Origin: CAWCXF01 sp963799455
Lineage (GTDB): Bacteria; Pseudomonadota; Alphaproteobacteria; Rhodobacterales; Rhodobacteraceae
Direction of reading: 5' to 3'
DNA length: 64,000 nucleotides
Assembly (NCBI GenBank): GCA_963799455.1
Contig: CAWCXF010000007.1
Location: 620,001-684,000, forward strand
The notes under the pieces: model-generated
Told to the model about the DNA's origin: nothing
Databases searched by the model: none
What the model saw: only the letters and a program-made list of their open reading frames with translations
Made by a program: the position numbers and the translations under genes
Shown here: piece after piece, positions 38,227 to 46,515 of the stretch
Position numbering within the stretch: the first letter of the stretch is position 1
Layout of the letters: each line of letters starts with the position of its first letter

Positions 38227-38254
38227 GCGGCGGCGCCCGTCGAGCGGCGATCCC

Positions 38255-39376
38255 TCACGCCGCCGCCCGCGAGGCCTCCAGCGCGGCCACCACCGCGTCG
38301 CCCATCTGCGCGGTGGTGGCGGGCGCCCCCTCGCCGCGCATCAGGTCGGCGGTGCGCACGCCGTCCGCGAGCGCGCGCTCGACGGCGGCCTCGACGCGAT
38401 CGGCGTGGTCGGGCGCGTCGAAGGAGTAGCGTAGCGCCATGGCGAGGCTCAGGACGCAGGCGCAGGGGTTGGCCACGCGCCGCCCCGCGATGTCGGGCGC
38501 CGAGCCGTGCACGGGCTCGTAGAGCGCGGGCGGGCGGCCGCCTCCATGGCCGTCCTCGGGGGCCGCGCCGAGCGAGGCGGAGGGCAGCATCCCGAGCGAG
38601 CCCGTCAGCATCGCCGCCTCGTCCGAGAGGATGTCGCCGAAGAGGTTGTCGGTGACGATGACGTCGAACTGGCGCGGGTCGCGCACGAGCTGCATCGCGC
38701 CCGCGTCGGCGTACATGTGGCTCAGCTCGATGTCGGGATACTCCTCGCGGCCCATGCCGGTGACGACCTCGCGCCACAGCACGCCCGACTCCATGACGTT
38801 GGCCTTCTCCATCGAGCACAGCCGCCCCTGGCGCCTGCGCGCCAGCTCGAAGGCCGCCCGCGCGACGCGCGCGATCTGGCTCTCGGTGTAGCGCTGGGTG
38901 TTGATCCCGACCCGCTCGCCGCCCTCCTCGTGGATGCCGCGGGGCTCGCCGAAGTAGATGCCGCTCGTCAGCTCGCGCACGATCAGGATGTCGAGCCCCG
39001 CCACCACCTCGCGCTTGAGCGAGGAGAAGTCGGCGAGCGCGTCGAAGCACACCGCGGGGCGCAGGTTGGCGAAGAGGTCCATCTCCTTGCGGAGCCGCAA
39101 GAGCCCCCGCTCGGGCTTCAGCGAGAAGTCCAGGCCGTCATAGGCGGGGCCTCCGACCGCACCGAGGAGAACCGCGTCCGCGGCATGCGCCTTGGCCATG
39201 GTCTCGTCCGTGAGCGGCGTGCCGTGGGCGTCGTAGGCCGCGCCGCCGACGAGATCCTCCTCGACCGCGAAGGGCAGGCCGTCGGCGCGCAGCCATTCGA
39301 CGACCTTGCGGACCTCGGCCATCACCTCGGGGCCGATGCCGTCGCCCGGCAGGATCAGGAGGGTGGGGTCGGGCAT
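38255..39376 (-). CDS. leuB: 3-isopropylmalate dehydrogenase
   Basis: Oxidative decarboxylation of 3-isopropylmalate, the third step of leucine synthesis. 373 residues. Family motifs in order are LPGDGIGPEVM, DLFANLRPAV, RELTSGIYFGEPRGI, SMEKANVMESG, YADAGAMQLV, TDNLFGDILSDEAAML and PVHGSAPDIAG. ATG at 39376 begins MPDPTLLILPGDGIG as expected. It is separated from leuD by the endonuclease/phosphatase-fold gene; both are on the minus strand. Confidence 0.97.
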   Translation of the reverse strand: MPDPTLLILPGDGIGPEVMAEVRKVVEWLRADGLPFAVEEDLVGGAAYDAHGTPLTDETMAKAHAADAVLLGAVGGPAYDGLDFSLKPERGLLRLRKEMDLFANLRPAVCFDALADFSSLKREVVAGLDILIVRELTSGIYFGEPRGIHEEGGERVGINTQRYTESQIARVARAAFELARRRQGRLCSMEKANVMESGVLWREVVTGMGREEYPDIELSHMYADAGAMQLVRDPRQFDVIVTDNLFGDILSDEAAMLTGSLGMLPSASLGAAPEDGHGGGRPPALYEPVHGSAPDIAGRRVANPCACVLSLAMALRYSFDAPDHADRVEAAVERALADGVRTADLMRGEGAPATTAQMGDAVVAALEASRAAA

Positions 39377-39942
39377 GGGCGGGCTCCGGGCGGCGGGACG
39401 GGATCGGGGGTCTGGATCGGGGGTCTGCGGGCGGGCGTAGCCCCGGCGCGCGGGCCGGTCAACGGCCCCCCGCCGCGCGATCTCTGGGGCGCGGGCCGGG
39501 TCGCCGTCCGGGGCCGCCCCCGGCCGGAGGACCGCACCAAGTCGATGCCCCCCGCGCCGCCGACGCGCGACCGGGGGATCGAGACCTCGCGGCCGCTGAG
39601 GGCCCGGCGCTCCCGGTGTCCCGTCGCGGGCTGCGCTGCCCGGGGTGCCCGCACGGGCTCGGCATCGCGGTGGCCGCGACCGGCGCCGACGAGGAGGCCG
39701 CGTTCCCGCGCCACGCCGGAGATGGCCCGGCTCGGGCGCGCCCACCGCCCATCCGCTCCCGCTCGCGTCGGCGCGCGACGAGCGGGGAGCTCGGATCGCA
39801 GGGCGCGCAGGTCTCGGAGGTGCCTGCGCCTGTCGTCCTCGTCCCCCTCCGCACGCCCGCCCCCCTCCGCACGCCCGCCGCCCGACGACGCGCTCGGCGG
39901 CCCGCGCTTCGCTCGGGAGGGGGGGCGTCCGCCCCGCGGCGC
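39377..39942. other. 566 bases without a gene
   Basis: Between leuB and the endonuclease/phosphatase-fold gene. Open frames exist on both strands but are Arg/Pro-rich with no recognisable domain and shadow each other. No promoter, hairpin or repeat stands out except a short direct repeat ACGCCCGCCCCCCTCCGC near 39853. Confidence 0.5.
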
Positions 39943-41271
39943 CTAGGGGGGCTCGCCGGCCGCTTGACGAGCGGCTCGGGTGGCCGCGCCGTCGGGGGCC
40001 CCCCCGTCGAGGGCCGGCCCCGTCCCACGGGGCACCGCGACGTCCACCCAGACCATCGCGTGGCGCGAGGCGCCCTCGGGCCGGTCGGCCTCGGGCCAGT
40101 CCACGCCCGCGCCGAGCACCCGCAGCCCCGCCGACGGCAGCACGTAGTCCACCCGAAGGTTCCCCGGACCGGCCGCCTCCCCGGGCCAGTCGGCGGTGTC
40201 GAGGCCCGGGTCGCCGCGCTGGCCGAGGTCCGCCGCCTCCTGGGGCGCGTCCGCGCCGCCGCCGCGGGGCTTCGGATCCTGGAGCCGGGGATCGGCGAGC
40301 AGGGCCGCCATCGCCTCGCCGCGGCCGTCGCCGTCGAGGGGGTCGAGCTCGGCGTCGCCCATCAGCGCGAAGGGGCCGCCGGGCGGGCCGCCCAGCGCGC
40401 CGCCGAGGTAGAGCGACCACAGCCGCGCCTCGTCGGCGTTGCGCCGGCCGTTGCGATCCTCGGGGCCGTCGAACACCGGGGGGCCCGCATGCCAGGCCAG
40501 CACCCGCAGCCGCCCGCCGCCGGGCAGCACCAGCGGCACGTCCCAGTGGCCGGTGGAGGACAGGCGCTGGACGGCCGCGGCCCCGGGCGCCAGGATCGGC
40601 GCCCCTGAGTCGTCGGCAAGGTTCGCGCCCGGCAGGTCGCGCCAGAGCAGGTCCGAGAGGTCGCGCGCCCCCTCGGCCTCGATGGGCAGCCGCGACAGCA
40701 GCGCCATGCCGCCCTCGCCGAGGAACCGGCCCCACCCCTGGGCGTCGTCGGGCCGCCCACGCCGCCCGTCGCCGTCGAGATCGGCGCCCGTGGCGAGGCC
40801 GCGGTTGGGGCGCGGCGAGAAGCGGTAGGGCATCGGATGGCCGCGCTCGGCCAGCAGCGCCTGGAAGGCGGCGAGCGCGCGGCTCTCGTGGTCCCAGTCG
40901 AAGCCCATCAGGAGGAGCGCGTCGGGCGCTCGCGCGGCGATCGCGTCGGCCGCGTGCTCGGCGGCCGGGTCGCCCCTCAGGATGTCGCGCAGCAGGATCC
41001 CCGGCCCCGCACGCGCCATCTCGACGTTCCAGGCGGCGAGGCGGACGGCGCCGGGCGGCGCGGGCGCGGGGGGTTCGGGCGGGGCGGCCTCGGCGAGCGC
41101 GCCCGCGAGGGCGAGCGCCGCGCCGGCGAGGGCGGCGCCGAGATGGGCCACGGCCGAGGTGGTGGACGCGGGGCGGACGCGCCGGGCCGAAGCGGGGAGG
41201 GCGGCGCGGGCGAGCGCGGCGCGAGCGCGGCGCGGGCGTCGGGGGCTCGGGCGCGGGGCGGGCGGGGACAT
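39943..41271 (-). CDS. Endonuclease/exonuclease/phosphatase-fold protein
   Basis: 442 residues. The N-terminus is basic and then hydrophobic (VAHLGAALAGAALALAGALA), so it is exported or membrane-anchored. The fold motifs are LAAWNVEMA, DALLLMGFDWDHESRALAAF, LLSRLPI, VLAWHAGPPVFDGPE, FALMGDAELDPLDGDG and RVDYVLPSAGL followed by ASRHAMVWVDV, fitting a periplasmic nuclease or phosphatase. The usual GDFN is GDAE here and the catalytic His of SDHR is in SRHAM. Substrate unknown. A near-perfect CtrA box lies 50 bases upstream of the start. Confidence 0.85.
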   Translation of the reverse strand: MSPPAPRPSPRRPRRARAALARAALPASARRVRPASTTSAVAHLGAALAGAALALAGALAEAAPPEPPAPAPPGAVRLAAWNVEMARAGPGILLRDILRGDPAAEHAADAIAARAPDALLLMGFDWDHESRALAAFQALLAERGHPMPYRFSPRPNRGLATGADLDGDGRRGRPDDAQGWGRFLGEGGMALLSRLPIEAEGARDLSDLLWRDLPGANLADDSGAPILAPGAAAVQRLSSTGHWDVPLVLPGGGRLRVLAWHAGPPVFDGPEDRNGRRNADEARLWSLYLGGALGGPPGGPFALMGDAELDPLDGDGRGEAMAALLADPRLQDPKPRGGGADAPQEAADLGQRGDPGLDTADWPGEAAGPGNLRVDYVLPSAGLRVLGAGVDWPEADRPEGASRHAMVWVDVAVPRGTGPALDGGAPDGAATRAARQAAGEPP

Positions 41272-41320
41272 GGCGCGGGGTCCAGGGGGCGGGGCTCGGT
41301 CCGGGATGCCTCCGCGCCGG

Positions 41321-41336
41321 TTAGCGCGCCGTTAAC
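41321..41336 (-). promoter_or_regulatory. CtrA-type box upstream of endonuclease/phosphatase-fold gene
   Basis: TTAG-CGCGCCG-TTAAC on the plus strand, one mismatch to TTAA-N7-TTAAC; on the minus strand GTTAACGGCGCGCTAACC. It lies 50 bases before the ATG at 41271. Confidence 0.6.
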
Positions 41337-41490
41337 GGCCCCCCGGGCACCGGCCGGAGGTTCCCGCATCGGCGGCCGAGCCGGCCGCCTCTCGCTCGCA
41401 TCTTCCCTGGGGACCGGGCCGCGCCCCTGCGGGGAGACCCCTGAGCCCCCATGGCGGCCCGGGCGGCCCGGGCGGCCCGGGCGGGACGAG

Positions 41491-41520
41491 GCGGCGGGCC
41501 CCCCCGGGGGGGCCCGCCGC
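41491..41520 (-). terminator. 15-bp perfect hairpin after leuD
   Basis: GCGGCGGGCCCCCCC directly followed by its reverse complement, 31 bases after the leuD stop. It is very stable but has no T run, so it may act as a 3'-end stabiliser or a Rho-type pause. Just beyond it (41455-41483) lie tandem GGCCCGGGC units. Confidence 0.6.
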
Positions 41521-41551
41521 GGCGCCCTCGACCGCAGGGTCTCGGCGCGCC

Positions 41552-42157
41552 TCAGACCCAGGGGCGCGCCTGGGCCGCCCGCGCCTCGAAGGCGTCGATG
41601 GCGGGGGCGCGCTCGAGGGTGAGCGCGATGTCGTCGAGCCCTTCGAGCAGGCAGTTCTTCTGGTGTGGGTCGATCTCGAATGGGAACACCTGGCCGTCCG
41701 AGGTCGTCACCGTCTGCGCCTCCAAATCCACCGTCATGCGCGCGTTCGAGCCGCGCTCGGCGTCCCTCATCAGCGCGTCCACCTGTGCCTCGGGCAGCGC
41801 GATCGGCAGGATGCCGTTCTTGAAGCAGTTGGTGTGGAAGATGTCGGCGAAGGAGGGCGCGATTACGCAGCGGATGCCGAAGTCCATGAGCGCCCAGGGC
41901 GCGTGCTCGCGGCTCGACCCGCAGCCGAAATTGTCGCCCGCGATCAGGATCTCCGCCTCCCGGTAGGCGGGGCGGTTGAGCACGAAGTCGGGGTTCTCCG
42001 AGCCGTCGTCGCGGTATCGCATCTCGTCGAAGAGCGCGCGCCCGAGGCCGGTGCGCGCGATTGTCTTCAGGTGCTGCTTAGGGATGATCATGTCGGTGTC
42101 GACGTTGACCATCGGCAGGGGCGCCGCGACGCCGGTGAGGGTGGTGAAGGGGGTCAT
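41552..42157 (-). CDS. leuD: 3-isopropylmalate dehydratase small subunit
   Basis: With LeuC it isomerises 2- to 3-isopropylmalate in leucine synthesis. 201 residues, normal length. Signatures are PLPMVNVDTDMIIPKQHLKT (20 residues), GDNFGCGSSREHAPWAL, SFADIFHTNCFKNGILPI and DPHQKNCLLEGLDDIALT. ATG at 42157 follows GAGGATAGCCC. It would normally lie close to leuC, but a foreign-looking HEPN gene sits between them. Confidence 0.97.
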   Translation of the reverse strand: MTPFTTLTGVAAPLPMVNVDTDMIIPKQHLKTIARTGLGRALFDEMRYRDDGSENPDFVLNRPAYREAEILIAGDNFGCGSSREHAPWALMDFGIRCVIAPSFADIFHTNCFKNGILPIALPEAQVDALMRDAERGSNARMTVDLEAQTVTTSDGQVFPFEIDPHQKNCLLEGLDDIALTLERAPAIDAFEARAAQARPWV

Positions 42158-42195
42158 GGGCTATCCTCTATCTCGGCGCTTTCTGCTCGAATTCT

Positions 42196-42759
42196 TTAAG
42201 CCATTGTTTTCAGCGGTCCGCTAAGATCTGAGAAACGTGCGTTCACCTTCAACCAGGCGCCAGAAGAAGAGAGATTACTGCCTGGAATCGCTGCAAGGGC
42301 ATTCTTCTTCGAGACATTACTATCATGTGCTGCGAAGTTTCTCAGGGCAACCATTCTTTCGATAGCATCCTTGTAACTACTATCTTTGACAATTTCGAGA
42401 AAACAGTGCTCTCTCGGGGCGAACCCACCTATAGTCTTAATTAGTCCGTCCCGCCCCCGAAAGTCAAAATACCCATCCCCCATTATGATATAACCACATA
42501 CAGGCACACTCAGATGCCTAGGAAATGTAATCCCTTTTCGTTCTGAAAGAGTAGCAGAGTCCCTGTTCAAGCATAATATAAGTGTGTTGAAAATGAGATC
42601 TTCAAATGATCGATAGAGCCGGATAACAGCTAGATCGTATATCCAAGTAAGATCCCATTTTTCCTCTACTAGCTCTTTCATTCTAGATAAGAAACTCTCT
42701 ATATATTCAACCTCGACAACAAATGCCTCAGCTGATTTCTGAATACTGTTCTTTCGCAT
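42196..42759 (-). CDS. HEPN-type protein in a low-GC insertion between leuC and leuD
   Basis: 187 residues, all-helical in appearance. Near the C-terminus ALRNFAAHDSNV contains the HEPN ribonuclease motif R-X4-H, with a polar Asn after the Arg; the N-terminal helices (FLSRMKELVEEKW, DLAVIRLYRSFEDLIFNTL) fit a HEPN bundle. A hand count over 42241-42720 gives about 43% G+C against roughly 75% around it, and the codons are AT-rich, so it was acquired horizontally. It starts 10 bases after leuC and ends 38 bases before leuD, same strand, so it is expressed within the leu operon. No antitoxin is seen. Many HEPN proteins are RNases of toxin or defence systems; this role is inferred. Confidence 0.7.
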   Translation of the reverse strand: MRKNSIQKSAEAFVVEVEYIESFLSRMKELVEEKWDLTWIYDLAVIRLYRSFEDLIFNTLILCLNRDSATLSERKGITFPRHLSVPVCGYIIMGDGYFDFRGRDGLIKTIGGFAPREHCFLEIVKDSSYKDAIERMVALRNFAAHDSNVSKKNALAAIPGSNLSSSGAWLKVNARFSDLSGPLKTMA

Positions 42760-42768
42760 TCTTAGACC

Positions 42769-44172
42769 TCAACTCAACTCCCGCACGTCCGTCAGCCGCC
42801 CCGTCACCGCCGCGGCCGCGGCCATCGCGGGGCTCATCAGATGCGTCCGGCCACCCTTGCCCTGGCGGCCCTCGAAGTTGCGGTTCGACGTGGCCGCGCA
42901 GCGCTCGCCGGGGGAGAGCTGGTCGGGGTTCATCGCCAGGCACATCGAGCAGCCCGCGAGGCGCCATTCGAAGCCCGCGTCGCGGAACACGTCGGCCAGC
43001 CCCTCGGCCTCGGCCTGCTCGCGCACGAGGCCCGAGCCGGGCACGACCATGGCGCGCAGGCCCTCGCGGATCTTGCGCCCGCGCAGGATCTCGGCCGCGG
43101 CGCGCAGGTCCTCGATCCGGCCGTTGGTGCACGAGCCGATGAACACCGTGTCGATCTCGACGTCCTTGAGCCGGGTGCCGGGCGTGAGCCCCATGTAGGC
43201 GAGCGAGCGGCGCGCGGCCTCGGCCTTGCCGCCCGCGAAGGACGCCGGGTCGGGCACCACGCCGTCGATCGGCAGCACGTCCTCGGGGCTCGTGCCCCAG
43301 GTGACGACCGGCGCGATGTCCTCGCCCTTGAGCGTCACGACCTTGTCCCAGTGGGCGTCGTCGTCCGAGCGAAGCGTGCGCCACCACGCCATCGCGGCCT
43401 CCCAGGCCGCGCCCTTGGGCGCGTGGGGGCGGCCCCTCACGTACTCGAAGGTGGTCTCGTCGGGCGCGATCAGCCCCGCGCGCGCGCCGCCCTCGATGGC
43501 CATGTTGCACACCGTCATGCGGCCCTCCATCGAGAGCGCGCGGATCGCCTCGCCGCAATACTCGATGACGTGGCCGGTGCCGCCCGCGGTGCCGGTGCGG
43601 CCGATGACGCTCAAGGTGATGTCCTTGGCGGTGACGCCGGGGGCGAGCCGCCCCGTGACCTCGACCTTCATGTTGCGCGCGCGGCGCTGGATCAGCGTCT
43701 GGGTGGCGAGCACGTGCTCGACCTCCGAGGTGCCGATGCCGTGGGCGAGCGCGCCAAAGGCGCCGTGGGTCGCGGTGTGGCTGTCGCCGCACACGATGGT
43801 CATGCCGGGCAGCGTCCAGCCCTGCTCGGGGCCGATGATGTGGACGATCCCCTGGCGGATGTCGGTGACGGGGTAGTAGTGGACGCCGAACTCGCGCGCG
43901 TTGCGGTCGAGCGCCTCGACCTGGATGCGCGAGTCCTCGTTCTCGATGCCCGTCTCGCGCCCCTCGGTGGTGGGCACGTTGTGGTCGGGCACGGCGATGG
44001 TGCGCTCAGGCGCGCGCACCCGGCGGCCCGACAGGCGCAGCCCCTCGAAGGCCTGCGGGCTCGTGACCTCGTGGACGAGGTGGCGGTCGATGTAGAGGAG
44101 CGCCGTGCCGCCCTCGGCCGCCTCGACGAGGTGGGCGTCCCAGATCTTGTCGTAGAGCGTCTTGCCGGGCAT
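42769..44172 (-). CDS. leuC: 3-isopropylmalate dehydratase large subunit
   Basis: Aconitase-family subunit carrying the 4Fe-4S cluster. 467 residues. Motifs are VCGDSHTATHGAFGALA, the cluster cysteines in FIGSCTNGRI and AGCSMCLAMNPD, and SNRNFEGRQGKGGRTHL. ATG at 44172 (MPGKTLYDKIWDAHLV) is chosen over the longer frame at 44244; GGAGACC lies upstream. It heads the group leuC - HEPN gene - leuD. Confidence 0.97.
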   Translation of the reverse strand: MPGKTLYDKIWDAHLVEAAEGGTALLYIDRHLVHEVTSPQAFEGLRLSGRRVRAPERTIAVPDHNVPTTEGRETGIENEDSRIQVEALDRNAREFGVHYYPVTDIRQGIVHIIGPEQGWTLPGMTIVCGDSHTATHGAFGALAHGIGTSEVEHVLATQTLIQRRARNMKVEVTGRLAPGVTAKDITLSVIGRTGTAGGTGHVIEYCGEAIRALSMEGRMTVCNMAIEGGARAGLIAPDETTFEYVRGRPHAPKGAAWEAAMAWWRTLRSDDDAHWDKVVTLKGEDIAPVVTWGTSPEDVLPIDGVVPDPASFAGGKAEAARRSLAYMGLTPGTRLKDVEIDTVFIGSCTNGRIEDLRAAAEILRGRKIREGLRAMVVPGSGLVREQAEAEGLADVFRDAGFEWRLAGCSMCLAMNPDQLSPGERCAATSNRNFEGRQGKGGRTHLMSPAMAAAAAVTGRLTDVRELS

Positions 44173-44422
44173 GGGGGTCTCCTTCGGGTCGGGGGGCGGG
44201 CGGGTCGAGGTCGCGGAAGGCCCCTCAATCCAGCGCCGCGGCACCCCGCGCGAGCGCCACGAGCCTCCCCGGCAGGCGGGCGCGGTCGGCGATGTCGAGG
44301 GCGCGGCCCATCGCCCGCAGATACAGCGCTAGCGCCCGTCCGGCAAGGCGCGGCCCTCCGCACGAACGCCCCCTCGGGGGCCGGGGGGCGCCCCCCGCGC
44401 GGCTCCCCGACGCGCCCCCCAA

Positions 44423-44496
44423 GCTTCGGCCCCGAGCTTCGGCCCCGAGCTTCGGCCCCGAGCTTCGGCCCCGAGCTTCGGCCCCGAGCTTCGGCG
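44423..44496. repeat. 13-bp tandem repeat upstream of leuC
   Basis: About 5.6 copies of GCTTCGGCCCCGA, nearly perfect, in the divergent region between leuC (minus) and the broken mscS (plus). Since 13 is not a multiple of three, it cannot be coding in one frame. The rest of 44173-44541 shows nothing recognised. Confidence 0.92.
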
Positions 44497-44541
44497 GAGC
44501 GCGGCTTGAGCGGCCCTCGCCCCCATGGCACGATCGAGCCC

Positions 44542-45896
44542 ATGACCGAGCTCTGGCCCGCGCTCGTGGCCGCCCTCGACGGAGCCGTGGCCCGGCTCCA
44601 GGCCTTCCATGAGCGTCCTCGCGCCGGGCTGGCGGCTGTGGCAGATCGTGATTGTGGCGGCGCTGATCGGGGCCGCCTGGGGCCTCGCCCGGCTGGCCGA
44701 CCCGCGGCTGGGCGCCTGGCTGCGCGCGCGAGGGCTGGCCCAAGCGGCGCCTGCGCGCGGGCGTGGCGCTGCGCCGCCGGCTGCCGCTGATCGCCTTCGC
44801 CGCCCTGGCCTAGGCCGTCGTCCTGGGGATGCGCGAGCTGACCTGGCCCTCGCGCTCCCACATCGTCGCGCTCGCGGCGCAGATCGCCACCGCCTGGCTC
44901 GCCATCTCGCTGGCCGCGCGGATCGTGCGCAACCGCCCGCTGCGGCGCCTCGTCGGCACGGGGCTCGCCGCCTGGGCGGCGGTGTCGATCCTGGGCCTCT
45001 CCGAGGAGGTGGCGGGCGCGCTCGAGGGCGCCGCCATCGGCATGGGCGAGATGCGGCTCTCCGCGCTCGACCTGCTGACGGCGCTGGTCGTCACGGGCGT
45101 GCTGATCGCCGCCGCGGGGCTGCTGTCGCGCCTGGCCTCCGAGCGCGTGCGCCGCTCGCGCGACCTGTCGCCCTCGATGCGCGAGCTGACCGTCAAGCTG
45201 ATGCAGCTCGCGCATCGAGGGCGGCGCGCTGTCCATGGGGCTCAAGGCCGTCGGCGTGGATCTGACCGGCCTCGCGGTGCTCTCGGGGGCGATCGGGGTG
45301 GGGCTCGGCTTCGGGCTCCAGAGGGTGGTGTCGAACCTGATCCCGGGGGTCATCATCCTGCTCGACAAGTCGATCAAGCCGGGCGACGTGATCGCCTTGG
45401 GCGACACCTTCGGCTGGATCGGGGCGCTCGGGGCGCGCTGCGTCTCGATCACCACGCGCGACGGGCGCGAGCACCTCATCCCCAACGAGGATCTGATCAC
45501 CGGGCAGGTCGTCAACTGGTCGCACTCGAACGACTTCGTGCGCCTCGACCTCCGCTTCGGCGCCTCCTACGAGGACGACCCGCACCGCGTGCGCCGCGTC
45601 GCGGTCGAGGCCGCGCGCAGCGTCGGGCGTGTGCTCGCCGACCGACCGCCGGTGTGCCGCGTCACGGGCTTCGGCGACAGCGCGGTGGACTACATCCTGC
45701 GCTTGCTGGATCCGCGACCCGACGGGCGGGCTCACCGACATCCGCGGCGACGTGCTCCTGGCGCTGTGGGACGCGTTCGAGGCGCACGGCGTCTCGATCC
45801 CCTTCCCGCAGCGCGAGGTGCGGATCCTCGGCGCTCCGGGAGGCGAAGACCGATCCCGCCTCCTGGCAGCCGAACGGCGCCGAGGCCCCGCCGTGA
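44542..45896 (+). pseudogene. Mechanosensitive channel (MscS family), five frameshifts and one TAG
   Basis: The pieces read in order MTELWPALVAALDGAVARLQ; MSVLAPGWRLWQIVIVAALI; PKRRLRAGVALRRRLPLIA with TAG (44811-44813) where Trp is likely; MRELTWPSRSHIVALAAQI; then MGLKAVGVDLTGLAVLSGA and GVGLGFGLQRVVSNLIPGVI (MscS pore and beta region); LIPNEDLITGQVVNWSHSN; DPTGGLTDIRGDVLLALWDA; and ALREAKTDPASWQPN. Frame changes fall near 44608, 44735, 45210, 45708 and 45832, and each is a surplus of one base. About 449 residues if repaired. Either a decaying gene or a poorly sequenced stretch. Confidence 0.85.
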
Positions 45897-45940
45897 AGCC
45901 GCCGTGAAGCCGCCGTGACGCCGCCGTGACGCCGCCGTGA
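45886..45940. repeat. 11-bp tandem repeat carrying a stop codon per unit
   Basis: Five units ending in CCGCCGTGA at 11-base spacing (TGA at 45894, 45905, 45916, 45927, 45938). The first unit contains the mscS stop. Because 11 shifts frame each time, the array stops all three plus-strand frames. Confidence 0.9.
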
Positions 45941-46041
45941 GCCCGTCTGCCGCGACGGGGCCGTTGAACGGCGCCGCTCGGCGACCTAGATTCGCCCCGA
46001 GCCCAGCGTCGGGGCCCGGACGGCGCGTCGCAAGGAGGACG

Positions 46042-46110
46042 ATGTCCTGTCCGACATCCATGGCGCGACCCTGGTCGCGCATCCGGCCGCCCGCCCGGTC
46101 TCCCTGGTGA
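46042..46110 (+). CDS. Possible 22-residue leader ORF overlapping rsfS
   Basis: AAGGAGG (46032-46038), the best ribosome site of this region, precedes ATG 46042, which opens a 22-codon frame (MSCPTSMARPWSRIRPPARS and two more). Its TGA overlaps the GTG start of rsfS (GTGA). It may be a leader for coupled translation. Alternatively it marks the true rsfS start, with a frameshift in between, because the rsfS frame is open from here on (VLSDIHGATLVAHPAARP). Confidence 0.35.
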   Translation: MSCPTSMARPWSRIRPPARSPW

Positions 46111-46505
46111 GCGCGGCCGTCACGGGATCCGCGGCCGACGAGGCCGAAGGGGCCCTGCTCTCCCGCGTCCTGAGCTCGCTCGAGGACGACCGGGCCGAGG
46201 ACGTGGTCGCGATCGACCTGCGCGGCCGCTCCGAGATGGCCGATCACATGGTGATCGCCTCGGGCCGCTCGTCGCGCCAGGTCGCGGCGATCTCCGAGCA
46301 CCTGACCGAGCGGCTCAAGGAGGCCGGCCGGCCCTCCAAGGTCGAGGGGGCCGAGCAGGGCGACTGGGTGCTGATCGACGCGGGCGACGTGATCGTCCAC
46401 GTCTTTCGCCCCGAGGTGCGCGAGTTCTACCAGCTCGAGAAGATGTGGATGCCAACGGGCGCCACCGCTCCCGGCGCCGCGGCGGGGGGCGACGCGCCGG
46501 CGTGA
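46107..46505 (+). CDS. rsfS: Ribosomal silencing factor RsfS
   Basis: Binds uL14 on the large subunit and blocks subunit joining in poor nutrients. 132 residues from the GTG at 46107. The family core is SLEDDRAEDVVAIDLRGRSE, then DHMVIASGRSSRQVAAI, EGAEQGDWVLIDAGDVIVH and VREFYQLEKMW. The start is uncertain; see the overlapping leader ORF. It precedes rlmH by ten bases, a pairing conserved in many bacteria. Confidence 0.94.
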   Translation: MSAAVTGSAADEAEGALLSRVLSSLEDDRAEDVVAIDLRGRSEMADHMVIASGRSSRQVAAISEHLTERLKEAGRPSKVEGAEQGDWVLIDAGDVIVHVFRPEVREFYQLEKMWMPTGATAPGAAAGGDAPA

Positions 46506-46515
46506 CCGGACCCGC

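Noticed and set aside
35524..44813. Recoding of TAG as an amino acid, from in-frame TAG in the integrase and mscS
   Set aside because: mutM, the triple-PAS kinase and the LuxR-type gene end in TAG at proper family ends, so TAG is an ordinary stop; the expected residues also differ (Tyr and Trp).
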